A stretch of DNA of 5,333 nucleotides from Candidatus Omnitrophota bacterium (lineage in GTDB: Bacteria; Omnitrophota; Gorgyraeia; Tantalellales; Tantalellaceae), in NCBI GenBank assembly GCA_018814505.1, contig JAHIZQ010000281.1:1-5333 (forward strand), written 5' to 3'. Numbering within the stretch: the first letter of the stretch is position 1; each line of letters starts with the position of its first letter. Below are positions 1 through 4,996 of the stretch, one piece after another. A model generated the notes under the pieces. The model was given only the letters and a program-made list of their open reading frames with translations, was not told the origin of the DNA and did no database searches. Position numbers and translations under genes: made by a program.

Positions 1-143
1 ACGGTACGGGGCTGGGCCTTTCAATAGCGAAAGACATTATAGAACTTCATAAAGGCAAAATTTGGGTGGAAAGCAGTCGCGGCAAAGGAAGTAAATTTAT
101 TTTTACCCTGCCGATTGAAAAGTGTTCTCCGTGTAGCAAATAG
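1..143 (+). CDS. Sensor histidine kinase, C-terminal fragment (HATPase_c end)
   Basis: The 3' end of a two-component sensor kinase; the gene begins upstream of the window. The reading frame starts at base 3 and ends at the TAG at 141-143. The visible peptide opens with the glycine-rich G2 box [12 protein letters not shown], which forms the ATP lid of the HATPase_c domain, followed by a stretch ([12 protein letters not shown], then [12 protein letters not shown]) typical of the last beta strands of this fold. A short tail with two cysteines (KCSPCSK) follows. The protein would autophosphorylate on a His lying upstream and pass the phosphate to a response regulator; neither the sensor domain nor the partner regulator is visible. 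It ends 54 bases before the gadC start with no terminator-like hairpin between them, so it could be co-transcribed with gadCB or regulate it, but that is inference from position only. Confidence 0.93.
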   Translation, partial: GTGLGLSIAKDIIELHKGKIWVESSRGKGSKFIFTLPIEKCSPCSK

Positions 144-184
144 GGGCATATTTGGCAGAATCATATTTAAGCGAGTTAAAACAA

Positions 185-190
185 AAGGAG
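185..190 (+). promoter_or_regulatory. Ribosome binding site of gadC
   Basis: AAGGAG lies 7 bases before the ATG at 198. It decides the start: the in-frame TTG at 192 is only one base from this motif and cannot be served by it. Confidence 0.8.
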
Positions 191-197
191 TTTGCGT

Positions 198-1625
198 ATG
201 AAGGGAGAGAAAACGGGGAAAGGGCATAAGTTAAACGTTTTTGTTTTGGCAATGATGAATGTAGCTGTCATAATGAGTTTACGAGGTATCCCCATGATGG
301 CAAAGGAAGGCCTTTCAATGTTTTTTTATCTTGGGTTTGCCATGCTTATATTCTTAGTTCCGACATCATTAGTTTCAGCTGAACTCGCGACTGGTTGGCC
401 CGAAGGAGGAGGAGTTTATAGATGGGTGAAAGAGGCTTTTGGCGGAAGATTGGGCTTTGTCGCAATTTGGCTTCAGTGGATACAAAACGTTATTTGGTAT
501 CCAACTGTCTTGGCTTTTGCCGCTGGAGCTTTGGCATATCTTTTTTTGAACCCAAGTCTCGCGTACAGTAAAGTTTATAACGTTGTCGTTATCCTTGGGG
601 TTTATTGGATCGCGACACTTTTTAATTTCCGGGGTATGAAAACATCAGGTTGGGTGACAACTTTTGGTGTTATAGGAGGCACGCTTTTTCCGGCGATAGT
701 AATTATAACACTTGGGCTTTTGTGGTGGATTATGGGGAATCCGTTAGCGTTTATGTCGGGTTCTCAAAGTATACTTCCGAATTTTAAATCCGCCGGTAAT
801 ATTTCGTTTCTTGCGGGAATAGTTCTTTTGTTTGCCGGCATGGAAGTTTCCGCGGTACACGCCAGGGAAGTTCAAAACCCCAAAAAGGATTATCCAAAAG
901 CAATATTTATCTCTGCTTTTATAATTTTCGCGGTTTTTACTCTTAGTTCTTTAGCAATCGCGGCTGTTTTGCCGGCTGGTAAAATTAGCCTTACGGCGGG
1001 CATAATGCAAGGCGTGAAAGATCTTTTGGATAGTTTTAGCATAGGGTGGATGCTTCCGGTATTGGGTCTTCTCATGGCGTTTGGCGCGATGGGCGGAGTC
1101 ACAGCCTGGATAGTAGGACCAAGTAAAGGCCTTTTTGCTACCGCCTATGACGGAGATTTGCCGCCTTTTCTGGAACGCAGAAATAAAAATAACGTTCCTA
1201 CGCGCATTTTACTAATTCAAGGCGCGGTTGTAACAATTATTTCTATGCTGTATCTTTTGATGCCTAACGTAAGTAGCGCGTTTTTTCTCTTGACCGCGCT
1301 TACCGCGATTTTATACCTCGTTATGTATATAATGCTTTTTGCTTCAGCGATCAGGCTTCGTTACTCACAACCTGATGTCGAACGCGTTTACAGAGTTCCC
1401 GGAGGTAATTTTGGGATGTGGTTTGTATCGGGCGTAGGCATTTTAGGGGCTTTATTCGCGATAATTGTCGGCTTTTTCCCGCCCGCGCAGTTAAAAACCG
1501 GAAGCCCGGCATTTTATGTCTGGTTTCTCGCGATAGGGATTTTAATCTTTATTTGTACGCCTATCTTGATATTCCAGCTAAGAAAACCCGATTGGAAAAT
1601 GAGAAAAAAACAGGGGAGGAACTAG
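198..1625 (+). CDS. gadC: GadC-like glutamate:GABA antiporter (APC superfamily)
   Basis: A 475-residue inner-membrane amino acid permease expected to exchange external glutamate for internal GABA made by the adjacent decarboxylase. About twelve hydrophobic segments can be read (roughly residues 11-30, 40-62, 84-117, 126-142, 152-176, 203-219, 234-258, 281-306, 334-356, 360-386, 405-428, 438-460). Family landmarks shared with E. coli GadC as recalled: the AELATGWPEGGGVYRWV block after TM2, GMEVSAVHAREVQNPKKDYP after TM6, WIVGPSKGL at 304-312, NKNNVPTR before TM9 and YRVPGG before TM11. ATG at 198 is chosen because AAGGAG precedes it at good spacing. The stop is directly followed by the gadB ATG, so the two form an operon. 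Oddities: it is about 35 residues shorter than E. coli GadC and lacks the C-terminal plug, ending in a basic tail (KPDWKMRKKQGRN). Positions aligned with E. coli Tyr30 and Glu304 appear to be Arg29 and Gly300. Exchange of a related amino acid pair remains possible. Confidence 0.87.
   Translation: MKGEKTGKGHKLNVFVLAMMNVAVIMSLRGIPMMAKEGLSMFFYLGFAMLIFLVPTSLVSAELATGWPEGGGVYRWVKEAFGGRLGFVAIWLQWIQNVIWYPTVLAFAAGALAYLFLNPSLAYSKVYNVVVILGVYWIATLFNFRGMKTSGWVTTFGVIGGTLFPAIVIITLGLLWWIMGNPLAFMSGSQSILPNFKSAGNISFLAGIVLLFAGMEVSAVHAREVQNPKKDYPKAIFISAFIIFAVFTLSSLAIAAVLPAGKISLTAGIMQGVKDLLDSFSIGWMLPVLGLLMAFGAMGGVTAWIVGPSKGLFATAYDGDLPPFLERRNKNNVPTRILLIQGAVVTIISMLYLLMPNVSSAFFLLTALTAILYLVMYIMLFASAIRLRYSQPDVERVYRVPGGNFGMWFVSGVGILGALFAIIVGFFPPAQLKTGSPAFYVWFLAIGILIFICTPILIFQLRKPDWKMRKKQGRN
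1613..1620 (+). promoter_or_regulatory. Ribosome binding site of gadB inside the gadC 3' end
   Basis: GGGGAGGA lies 5 bases before the ATG at 1626 and within the last codons of gadC. This strong motif supports the 1626 start over the in-frame ATG at 1641 and suggests translational coupling to gadC. Confidence 0.8.
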
Positions 1626-3029
1626 ATGCTACATAAGAAAATGAAACTAGAAAAGTTAACTAACGGGGAAAGAGTGCTTGTCCCGACGTATGGAGCGCGT
1701 GAAATGAATAGAACCGTGCCAAAATATGAAATGCCTGAAGAAGAAATGCTCCCCCGGATCGCGTATAACCTTATTCATGACGAACTTATGCTAGACGGCA
1801 ACTCCAGGCTCAATCTCGCGACTTTCGTTACTACATGGATGGAGCCTGAAGCGAGAGAGTTAATGTCAGAGACGTTCGACAAAAACATGATAGATAAAGA
1901 CGAGTACCCGCAGACGGCTGAACTTGAATTACGTTGCGTGAATATGCTTTCAAGGCTTTACCACGCGCCTGAAGGGGCTGAAAGTTGCGGGTGTTCGACT
2001 ATAGGTTCCTCCGAAGCTGTTATGCTTGGCGCAATGGCCCTTAAATGGAAATGGCGAGAAAGAATGAAAGCTAAAGGCAAAAAAGCGGATAATCCTAATA
2101 TGGTTATGGGAGTAGACGTTCAGGTTTGTTGGGATAAATTTTGCCGATACTGGGATGTTGAACCGCGTTTTGTGCCGATGCAAGGCAATCGGTATGTTAT
2201 GAACGCCGAGGAAATGATAAAACGTGTTGATGAAAACACAATAGGAGTCGCGGGTATTCTGGGCACGACTTTTACGGGCCAGTATGAGCCTATAAAAGAA
2301 ATGAATGACGCGCTTGAAAAATTAAACACTAAAACCGGTTGGTGCGTTCCTATACATGTAGACGCGGCATCCGGTGGGTTTGTGGCGCCATTTATCCAGC
2401 CGAAACTTAAATGGGATTTTAGGCTTAAATGGGTAAAATCCATAAATGTTTCCGGCCACAAATATGGGTTAGTATATCCCGGCGTTGGATGGATTATTTG
2501 GCGCGAAGCGTCAGAACTTCCGGAAGACTTGGTTTTTAAAGTTAACTATCTTGGTGGAGAAATGCCAACTTTCGCTCTTAATTTTTCGCGTCCCGGAAAC
2601 CAAATTGTCGCGCAGTATTATAATTTTCTAAGATTAGGTAAAAAAGGGTATAAGCGGATTATGGAGTCAGCGCGTAATACGGCGTTGTATTTGTCGGACC
2701 AAATATCGAAACTGGGTCCGTTTGAGCTTTTAACTCAGGGAAGTGACATTCCCGTGTTTGCTTTTAAGCTTAAAGAAAAAACGAATTTTACGGTTTTTGA
2801 TATATCGGAGATGGTTCGTGACAGAGGATGGTTAATCCCAGCGTATACGCTTCCGGAAAACGATACTAGTGTCGCGGTTTTACGCATAGTTGTAAAGGAA
2901 GGGTTTAGTAAAGATATGGCAGATCTTCTTATAGGCGACCTTAAACGGATACTTAAACATTTTGCTGACCAGCCGGATCATAAGCCTAAAGAAATAAAAA
3001 CTACGGGTAAAGTTATAAAACACTGCTGA
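1626..3029 (+). CDS. gadB: Glutamate decarboxylase (PLP-dependent, group II)
   Basis: A 467-residue cytoplasmic enzyme converting L-glutamate to GABA and CO2 with uptake of one proton. It aligns by eye along the full length of E. coli GadB (466 aa). Visible motifs: NLATF plus IDKDEYPQ (substrate pocket, matching E. coli Thr62/Phe63 and Asp86), GSSEA with Ser128-Ser129 (PLP phosphate), VQVCWDKF (Gln stacking on the PLP ring), HVDAASGGF with Asp246 (PLP nitrogen), SGHKYGL with Lys279 as the Schiff-base lysine (E. coli Lys276), NYLGG, NFSRPG, and Arg420 in VLRIV. The residue after VQVCW is Asp, where E. coli has His167; plant and several other GADs carry an acidic residue there, so this is not a defect. 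The C-terminus is KHC: the penultimate His466 matches E. coli His465, which blocks the active site at neutral pH. It begins at the base after the gadC stop with its own strong ribosome binding site. Start at 1626; Met6 (1641) is a weaker alternative. Confidence 0.96.
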   Translation: MLHKKMKLEKLTNGERVLVPTYGAREMNRTVPKYEMPEEEMLPRIAYNLIHDELMLDGNSRLNLATFVTTWMEPEARELMSETFDKNMIDKDEYPQTAELELRCVNMLSRLYHAPEGAESCGCSTIGSSEAVMLGAMALKWKWRERMKAKGKKADNPNMVMGVDVQVCWDKFCRYWDVEPRFVPMQGNRYVMNAEEMIKRVDENTIGVAGILGTTFTGQYEPIKEMNDALEKLNTKTGWCVPIHVDAASGGFVAPFIQPKLKWDFRLKWVKSINVSGHKYGLVYPGVGWIIWREASELPEDLVFKVNYLGGEMPTFALNFSRPGNQIVAQYYNFLRLGKKGYKRIMESARNTALYLSDQISKLGPFELLTQGSDIPVFAFKLKEKTNFTVFDISEMVRDRGWLIPAYTLPENDTSVAVLRIVVKEGFSKDMADLLIGDLKRILKHFADQPDHKPKEIKTTGKVIKHC

Positions 3030-3049
3030 TTGTTAGTTGTGCTAACAAT
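3029..3049 (+). other. Hairpin directly after the gadB stop, overlapping the terminator
   Basis: ATTGTTAG (3029-3036) and CTAACAAT (3042-3049) are perfect inverted repeats giving an 8-bp stem with a 5-base loop TTGTG. The stem starts on the last base of the gadB stop codon. Its 3' arm shares 3044-3049 with the 5' arm of the following terminator hairpin, so the two structures cannot form together. It has only two G-C pairs, so stability is modest. Confidence 0.55.
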
Positions 3050-3069
3050 GTGGTTGCATTGTTTTTTTT
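3044..3069 (+). terminator. Probable intrinsic terminator of the gadCB operon
   Basis: AACAATG (3044-3050) and CATTGTT (3057-3063) form a perfect 7-bp stem with loop TGGTTG, running directly into eight consecutive T (3062-3069). The shape is that of a rho-independent terminator placed 15 bases after the gadB stop, but the stem is AT-rich (two G-C pairs), so termination may be partial and allow readthrough into the sufCB-like genes. Confidence 0.6.
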
Positions 3070-3073
3070 GTAG

Positions 3074-3093
3074 GGAAGAGGCATGCCTCTTCC
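3074..3093. repeat. Perfect 20-bp palindrome upstream of the sufC-like gene
   Basis: GGAAGAGGCA at 3074-3083 is followed without a gap by its exact reverse complement TGCCTCTTCC. As RNA it would give an 8-bp GC-containing stem with a CAUG loop. It is preceded by TTGTAG and lies between the T-tract of the terminator and the sufC ribosome binding site. The layout (GTAGGG, then a palindrome centred on GGCATGCC) resembles dispersed palindromic elements that I recall in many bacterial genomes. It could be such a repeat, a protein-binding site or a leader-RNA hairpin for sufCB. No copy elsewhere in this window. Confidence 0.6.
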
Positions 3094-3099
3094 GTGTTT

Positions 3100-3103
3100 A
3101 GGA
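3100..3103 (+). promoter_or_regulatory. Ribosome binding site of the sufC-like gene
   Basis: AGGA lies 8 bases before the ATG at 3112. It selects that start over the upstream in-frame GTG at 3094, which directly abuts the palindrome and has no properly spaced Shine-Dalgarno sequence. Confidence 0.6.
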
Positions 3104-3111
3104 AAAAATAT

Positions 3112-3828
3112 ATGCTTGAACTTAAAAATCTTTTTGTTGAAGTTGAGAATAAACCTGTTTTAAAAAACATAAATCTCAGCATTTCATCAGGCGGCATTAT
3201 GGTGCTTTTTGGGCCCAACGGAAGCGGTAAGTCAACTTTAATAAAGGCTGTTATGGGGTTTGAAGGATACAAGGTGACAAAAGGCGAAATTATTGTGAAC
3301 GGCAAAAAAGTAAATGGGCTTTCTGTTGATGAAAGGGCAAAGCTCGGCGCGGGAATAATGTTTCAGCATCCTCCAAAGGTTCGAGGCGTAAAGCTTGCCC
3401 AAATCTCAGAATATTTATGCGGGGATAATAACAAAATTGAACGTCTGGCAAAAGAGCTTTCTCTTGAAGAGCATTTAGAGCGTGATATAAACTCAGGTTT
3501 TTCAGGCGGAGAAATGAAGCGTTCCGAGCTTTTTCAGCTCGCCTTGCAGGGAGCAGATTTGCTTCTTTTGGATGAACCGGAATCGGGCGTGGACATAGAA
3601 AACATTTCCATAATGGGCGCTGTTTTGAACAAATATCTCGCGGATAAACGTAAGTCAGCTTTAATAATAACGCATACGGGGTATATCCTGGACTATATCA
3701 AGGCTAAAAGCGGATGTTTACTAATAGACGGCGAACTTTGGTGCTCGGGCAAGAACCCGAAAGACATGTTTGAAGAGATTAAAGAAGAGGGATACGAACA
3801 TTGCAGGGAGTGCCATGGTAAAAATTGA
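3112..3828 (+). CDS. sufC: SufC-type Fe-S cluster assembly ATPase (SmsC)
   Basis: A 238-residue cytoplasmic ABC-type ATPase without membrane segments, expected to pair with the next gene's product and drive conformational change during Fe-S cluster assembly. Motifs: Walker A GPNGSGKST (34-42), Q-loop Gln85 in MFQHPP, signature SGGEMKR (131-137), Walker B LLLLDEPESGVD (150-161) with catalytic Glu155, and H-loop His188 in IITHTG. The opening MLELKNLFVEV and the ITHTGYILDYI stretch are SufC-like rather than transporter-like. DEPESGVD and the GYEHCREC ending resemble the archaeal/anaerobe minimal SUF-like (SMS) branch more than E. coli SufC. Start at 3112 follows an AGGA and matches the usual SufC N-terminus; GTG at 3094 would add six residues. 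Its last 14 bases overlap the sufB-like gene. The tail carries Cys231 and Cys234 as CRECH, a possible metal or cluster ligand. No clear promoter is visible in the spacer upstream. Confidence 0.92.
   Translation: MLELKNLFVEVENKPVLKNINLSISSGGIMVLFGPNGSGKSTLIKAVMGFEGYKVTKGEIIVNGKKVNGLSVDERAKLGAGIMFQHPPKVRGVKLAQISEYLCGDNNKIERLAKELSLEEHLERDINSGFSGGEMKRSELFQLALQGADLLLLDEPESGVDIENISIMGAVLNKYLADKRKSALIITHTGYILDYIKAKSGCLLIDGELWCSGKNPKDMFEEIKEEGYEHCRECHGKN
3806..3810 (+). promoter_or_regulatory. Ribosome binding site of the sufB-like gene inside sufC
   Basis: GGGAG lies 4 bases before the ATG at 3815, within the end of the sufC-like gene. It supports the 3815 start over the ATG at 3770, which would extend the overlap to 59 bases without a comparable motif. 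Confidence 0.65.
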
Positions 3829-4918
3829 TACCGATAAGATTTTGGGTAAAGATGATATGGCAAAAGCCGCGTCGTCAGGGATGGATTTTACGGAAAAAAC
3901 GCGTTCGGCAAGTTTTTTGCAGAAAGATAATGATGTGCTTTTTTCCAGAAGTCTTCAGTGCGGGATAGAGATAATGCGGATAGAAGAGGCTTTAGAAAAA
4001 AAGAAAAACATGCGCAAATATTACGGTAAGGCTTTCAAAGCTTTGAACAAAGAGTATCCTCAAAACACTAATGGCGGATATTTTATCCGCGTAAAAAAAG
4101 GGCATACGGTAGAGCTCCCTATTCAGGCCTGCCTTTTTCTTAAAAAACAAGGTTTTAAACAAAAAGTGCATAACGTTATAATTGTGGAAGCGGGGGCAAA
4201 AGCGTACATAATTACAGGATGCGCCGCGAGTCGCGCGGCAGAAGAAAGTTTTCATTTGGGGATATCGGAGTTTTATGTCCAAAAAGGCGGATATTTAAAT
4301 TTTACGATGATACATTCCTGGAAAAAAGATATTTCCGCCAGGCCCATGAGCATTGCTTTTGTTGATGAAAACGCGAGTTTTATTTCAAACTATGTGTGTC
4401 TTAAGCCCGTTAAAGAAATTGTTATGTATCCAACTGCTGTTTTACAAGGAGAACATGCTCGCGCGAGTTTTAATTCGTTAATATTATCACATCCGAAAAC
4501 TTTGCAGGATATTGGAGCGAGGGTTATTTTTCAAAAAGAGAACACGCAAGCTGAAATTATTTCAAGAGCCGTGAGCCTGGGCGGAAAAGTCGTCGCGAGG
4601 GGAGACTTAAAAGCCGTGGCAAAAAACGTGAAGGCGCATTTGGAATGCAGGGGATTAGTTGTCTCCGAGCGCGGCGCGATACACGCTATTCCTGAACTTG
4701 AAACAGTTTTTCGCGATGTTGATTTGTCTCACGAAGCGGCGATTGGCAAAATCAGTAAAGAAGAAATAGAATATTTAAGTTCTCGGGGCATGACAGCCGA
4801 AGAAGCCCAATCGATTATCATAAGAGGGTTCATGGACGTCAATATTCTTGCATTGCCCGAAGCCTTAAAAAAAGAAATAAAAGAACTTGAAGAAAAAACT
4901 TTAAAAGGAAGTTTTTAG
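3815..4918 (+). CDS. sufB: SufB/SufD-family Fe-S cluster scaffold (SmsB)
   Basis: A 367-residue soluble scaffold protein of the SufBD fold (right-handed beta helix), expected to bind the SufC-type ATPase and host nascent Fe-S clusters. It has a mostly charged alpha-helical N-terminus (about 1-85), a beta-rich core (about 86-300, with GGYLNFTMIHSW at 158-169) and the C-terminal SufB signature: HLEC (Cys278), GAIHAIPELE, LSHEAAIGKI (His306, Glu307), RGMTAEEAQSIIIRGF. Spacing Cys-28-His-Glu is identical to E. coli SufB C405/H433/E434, the residues needed for cluster assembly there, so this is the B-type (catalytic) rather than D-type paralog. It is much shorter than E. coli SufB (495 aa), as expected for the two-gene minimal system in which one scaffold stands for both SufB and SufD. 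Other cysteines: 49, 106, 136, 195. It overlaps the sufC-like gene by 14 bases. No SufS, SufE or SufU gene is adjacent. Confidence 0.9.
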   Translation: MVKIDTDKILGKDDMAKAASSGMDFTEKTRSASFLQKDNDVLFSRSLQCGIEIMRIEEALEKKKNMRKYYGKAFKALNKEYPQNTNGGYFIRVKKGHTVELPIQACLFLKKQGFKQKVHNVIIVEAGAKAYIITGCAASRAAEESFHLGISEFYVQKGGYLNFTMIHSWKKDISARPMSIAFVDENASFISNYVCLKPVKEIVMYPTAVLQGEHARASFNSLILSHPKTLQDIGARVIFQKENTQAEIISRAVSLGGKVVARGDLKAVAKNVKAHLECRGLVVSERGAIHAIPELETVFRDVDLSHEAAIGKISKEEIEYLSSRGMTAEEAQSIIIRGFMDVNILALPEALKKEIKELEEKTLKGSF

Positions 4919-4938
4919 AATTAAATAGTTTAAAAACA

Positions 4939-4967
4939 TTTGCATTCCTTTGATTGTTCATTATAAT
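4939..4967 (+). promoter_or_regulatory. Sigma70-type promoter of the wHTH-nucleotidyltransferase gene
   Basis: A consensus -10 box TATAAT at 4962-4967 is preceded, 17 bases upstream, by TTTGCA (4939-4944), a 4-of-6 match to TTGACA. Transcription would begin near 4974, giving a leader of only about a dozen bases that contains the GAGGA ribosome binding site. The -10 box lies wholly inside the operator palindrome, so a bound protein would occlude RNA polymerase. Confidence 0.6.
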
Positions 4968-4974
4968 GAACAAT
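4953..4974. promoter_or_regulatory. 22-bp perfect palindromic operator
   Basis: The left half ATTGTTCATTA (4953-4963) is followed directly by its exact reverse complement (4964-4974). The symmetric site covers the TATAAT box of the promoter and fits a dimeric winged-helix repressor. As the downstream gene begins with a winged-helix domain, autorepression is the simplest reading. Confidence 0.7.
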
Positions 4975-4979
4975 GAGGA
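4975..4979 (+). promoter_or_regulatory. Ribosome binding site of the wHTH-nucleotidyltransferase gene
   Basis: GAGGA lies 7 bases before the ATG at 4987. It selects that start over the in-frame ATG at 4966, which sits in the operator with no such motif upstream. Confidence 0.7.
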
Positions 4980-4982
4980 CAA

Positions 4983-4996
4983 TATAATGAACAATC
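4983..4996. promoter_or_regulatory. Third operator half-site overlapping the start codon
   Basis: TATAATGAACAATC repeats the right half of the operator: 13 bases (4983-4995) are identical to 4962-4974, exactly 21 bp apart, i.e. two helical turns. The 14-mer is also the exact reverse complement of 4952-4965. The repeat includes the ATG at 4987. Both a second repressor contact and a simple duplication of the start region could explain it. Confidence 0.6.

Noticed and set aside
152..181. Possible gadC promoter TTGGCA, 18-base spacer, TTAAAA
   Set aside because: The -35 is good but the -10 matches consensus in only 3 of 6 positions; too weak to list as a feature.
192..197. TTG at 192 as the gadC start, adding two residues
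   Set aside because: It lies one base after AAGGAG, too close for initiation; ATG at 198 has 7-base spacing.
1418..1636. Plus-strand 72-codon open frame overlapping the gadC 3' end
   Set aside because: It lies in a different frame inside conserved TM11-TM12 coding sequence, with no family resemblance.
1641..1643. ATG at 1641 (Met6) as the gadB start
   Set aside because: The GGGGAGGA motif is placed correctly for 1626, not for 1641.
1950..2461. Long minus-strand open frames within gadB, and similar ones within gadC, sufC and sufB
   Set aside because: They are antisense to well-supported genes, have no recognisable domains and no ribosome binding sites, so they are frame shadows.
3094..3111. 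GTG at 3094 as the sufC start
   Set aside because: It abuts the palindrome with no suitable Shine-Dalgarno; ATG at 3112 follows AGGA and gives the usual SufC N-terminus.
3770..3814. ATG at 3770 as the sufB start, adding 15 residues
   Set aside because: The extension would lie wholly inside sufC coding sequence; ATG at 3815 has GGGAG four bases upstream.
4894..4916. Hairpin AAAAACTT / AAGTTTTT at the sufB end as a terminator
   Set aside because: It has one G-C pair, lies within coding sequence and the T run is part of the stem, so it is probably chance in A-rich sequence. No convincing terminator follows sufB.
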